DNA of 33,918 nt from Protofrankia sp963555915 (GTDB lineage: Bacteria; Actinomycetota; Actinomycetes; Frankiales; Frankiaceae). The stretch covers positions 1 through 33,918 of the forward strand of contig NZ_CAUVXL010000264.1 in the NCBI RefSeq assembly GCF_963555915.1, written 5' to 3'. Shown here one piece after another: positions 33,408 through 33,918 of this stretch. The notes below the pieces were generated by a model that saw only the letters and a program-made list of their open reading frames with translations, searched no databases and had not been told where the DNA came from. The translations under genes and the position numbers were made by a program. Within the stretch, counting starts at the first letter, position 1. Every line of letters starts with the position of its first letter.

Positions 33408-33902
33408 GTGACGGGCATACCCGGCGACGCGGCCCGGTTCGCCGCCCTGATGGGTGCCGCGCTGGCGGAGGCCGAGCAGGCGTCGGCCACCGGGGACGTT
33501 CCGGTGGGTGCTGTGGTGGCCGGCCCGGACGGAAAGATCATCGGCCGGGGCCGTAACGCCCGCGAGGCCGACCAGGACCCGACCGCTCACGCAGAGGTGG
33601 TCGCGCTACGTGCCGCGGCGGCGGCCACCGGCTCGTGGCGGCTGTCCGGTGCGACGCTGGTCGTCACCCTGGAACCGTGCACGATGTGCGCGGGCGCCCT
33701 CGTCCTCGCCCGGGTCGATCGGTTGGTCTACGGGGCACATGATCCGAAAGCAGGTGCGGTCGGTTCGCTGTGGGACGCTGTCCGCGACCCGCGCCTCAAC
33801 CACCGTCCCGAGGTGATCACAGGAGTGCGGGAACAGGAATGCGCACGCCTTCTCACGGATTTCTTCGCCGCCCGCCGCATCCCGCGACGAGCACCCAGCT
33901 AA
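33408..33902 (+). CDS. tadA: tRNA-specific adenosine-34 deaminase (TadA)
   Basis: The 164-aa zinc-dependent CDA-fold deaminase converts the wobble adenosine of tRNA-Arg(ACG) to inosine. The active-site motifs are complete: HAEV (His61, Glu63) and PCTMC (Cys91, Cys94), with the characteristic VPVGAVV and GxGRN near the N terminus (GRGRNARE). GTG 33408 follows GGGAGCTGAC. It starts one base after the stop of the TIGR03941 gene. The stop codon TAA lies inside a 14-bp direct repeat. The name tadA here is the tRNA deaminase, not the ATPase of the Tad pilus found at the other end of the window. Confidence 0.93.
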   Translation: MTGIPGDAARFAALMGAALAEAEQASATGDVPVGAVVAGPDGKIIGRGRNAREADQDPTAHAEVVALRAAAAATGSWRLSGATLVVTLEPCTMCAGALVLARVDRLVYGAHDPKAGAVGSLWDAVRDPRLNHRPEVITGVREQECARLLTDFFAARRIPRRAPS

Positions 33903-33917
33903 GAGCACCCAGCTAAG
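33890..33917. repeat. 14-bp direct repeat spanning the tadA stop
   Basis: AGCACCCAGCTAAG occurs twice in tandem (33890-33903 and 33904-33917), perfectly. The first copy contains the TAA stop of tadA, so losing one unit would leave the protein unchanged. The array may continue beyond the window. Confidence 0.9.
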
Positions 33918-33918
33918 C

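Noticed and set aside
32290..33541. Two minus-strand frames of 364 and 404 codons over the right end
   Set aside because: They are antisense to the TIGR03941 and tadA genes and cross the 14-bp repeat array; no motif or ribosome site supports them.

Overview
The window is high-GC actinobacterial DNA. The layout tad pilus genes - MrfA-type helicase - bldG - anti-sigma kinase - hppA - topA - (MFS-)tmk - holB matches, from memory, the conserved block around bldG in Streptomyces. The MFS-dTMP kinase fusion, the GC bias and the many short tandem repeats between genes suggest Frankia or a close relative. This is inference from gene content; no marker gene in the window proves the genus.

Left part (1-15719), conserved core, mostly on the + strand. 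It holds the end of a Tad/Flp pilus cluster (TadC tail, Flp-like pilin DUF4244, TadE, a second TadE-like protein). The convergent MrfA/YprA-type DNA repair helicase follows, then BldG (anti-anti-sigma) with a GHKL anti-sigma kinase, a K+-independent H+-pyrophosphatase, DNA topoisomerase I, an MFS-thymidylate kinase fusion and DNA polymerase III delta'. The tadE-like reading frame has no stop of its own and stays open about 2.25 kb through the antisense of the helicase gene.

Middle part (15720-28425), accessory. It starts with a ketoacyl-ACP synthase III beside a convergent DHA2 drug exporter. Next come a membrane-anchored GH26-like glycosidase, a hemerythrin-like gene followed by a TIGR03085 (DinB-like) gene, a CorA Mg2+ channel, and two tiny overlapping unknown genes. 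Then comes an NlpC/P60 lipoprotein under an apparent c-di-AMP (ydaO/yuaA) riboswitch. After it lies a run of C-tract hairpins that fits the actinobacterial 6C small RNA but has three C-tract modules, then a very strong hairpin terminator and an esterase-like protein that has lost its nucleophile serine. This part is rich in tandem and inverted repeats.

Right part (28638-33918). A MarR regulator is followed by a minus-strand cell-wall operon: an M23 endopeptidase with an N-terminal membrane anchor, then MurT and GatD, which amidate D-Glu of lipid II. Last, on the + strand, are a TIGR03941 protein and the tRNA adenosine deaminase TadA.

No tRNA, rRNA, CRISPR array or intact insertion sequence was seen. 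The most interesting items are the three-module 6C-type RNA, the runaway antisense tadE-like frame, two short ORFs with good ribosome sites upstream of bldG and the KAS III gene, and a recurring 14-bp tandem-repeat period at three unrelated gene borders.
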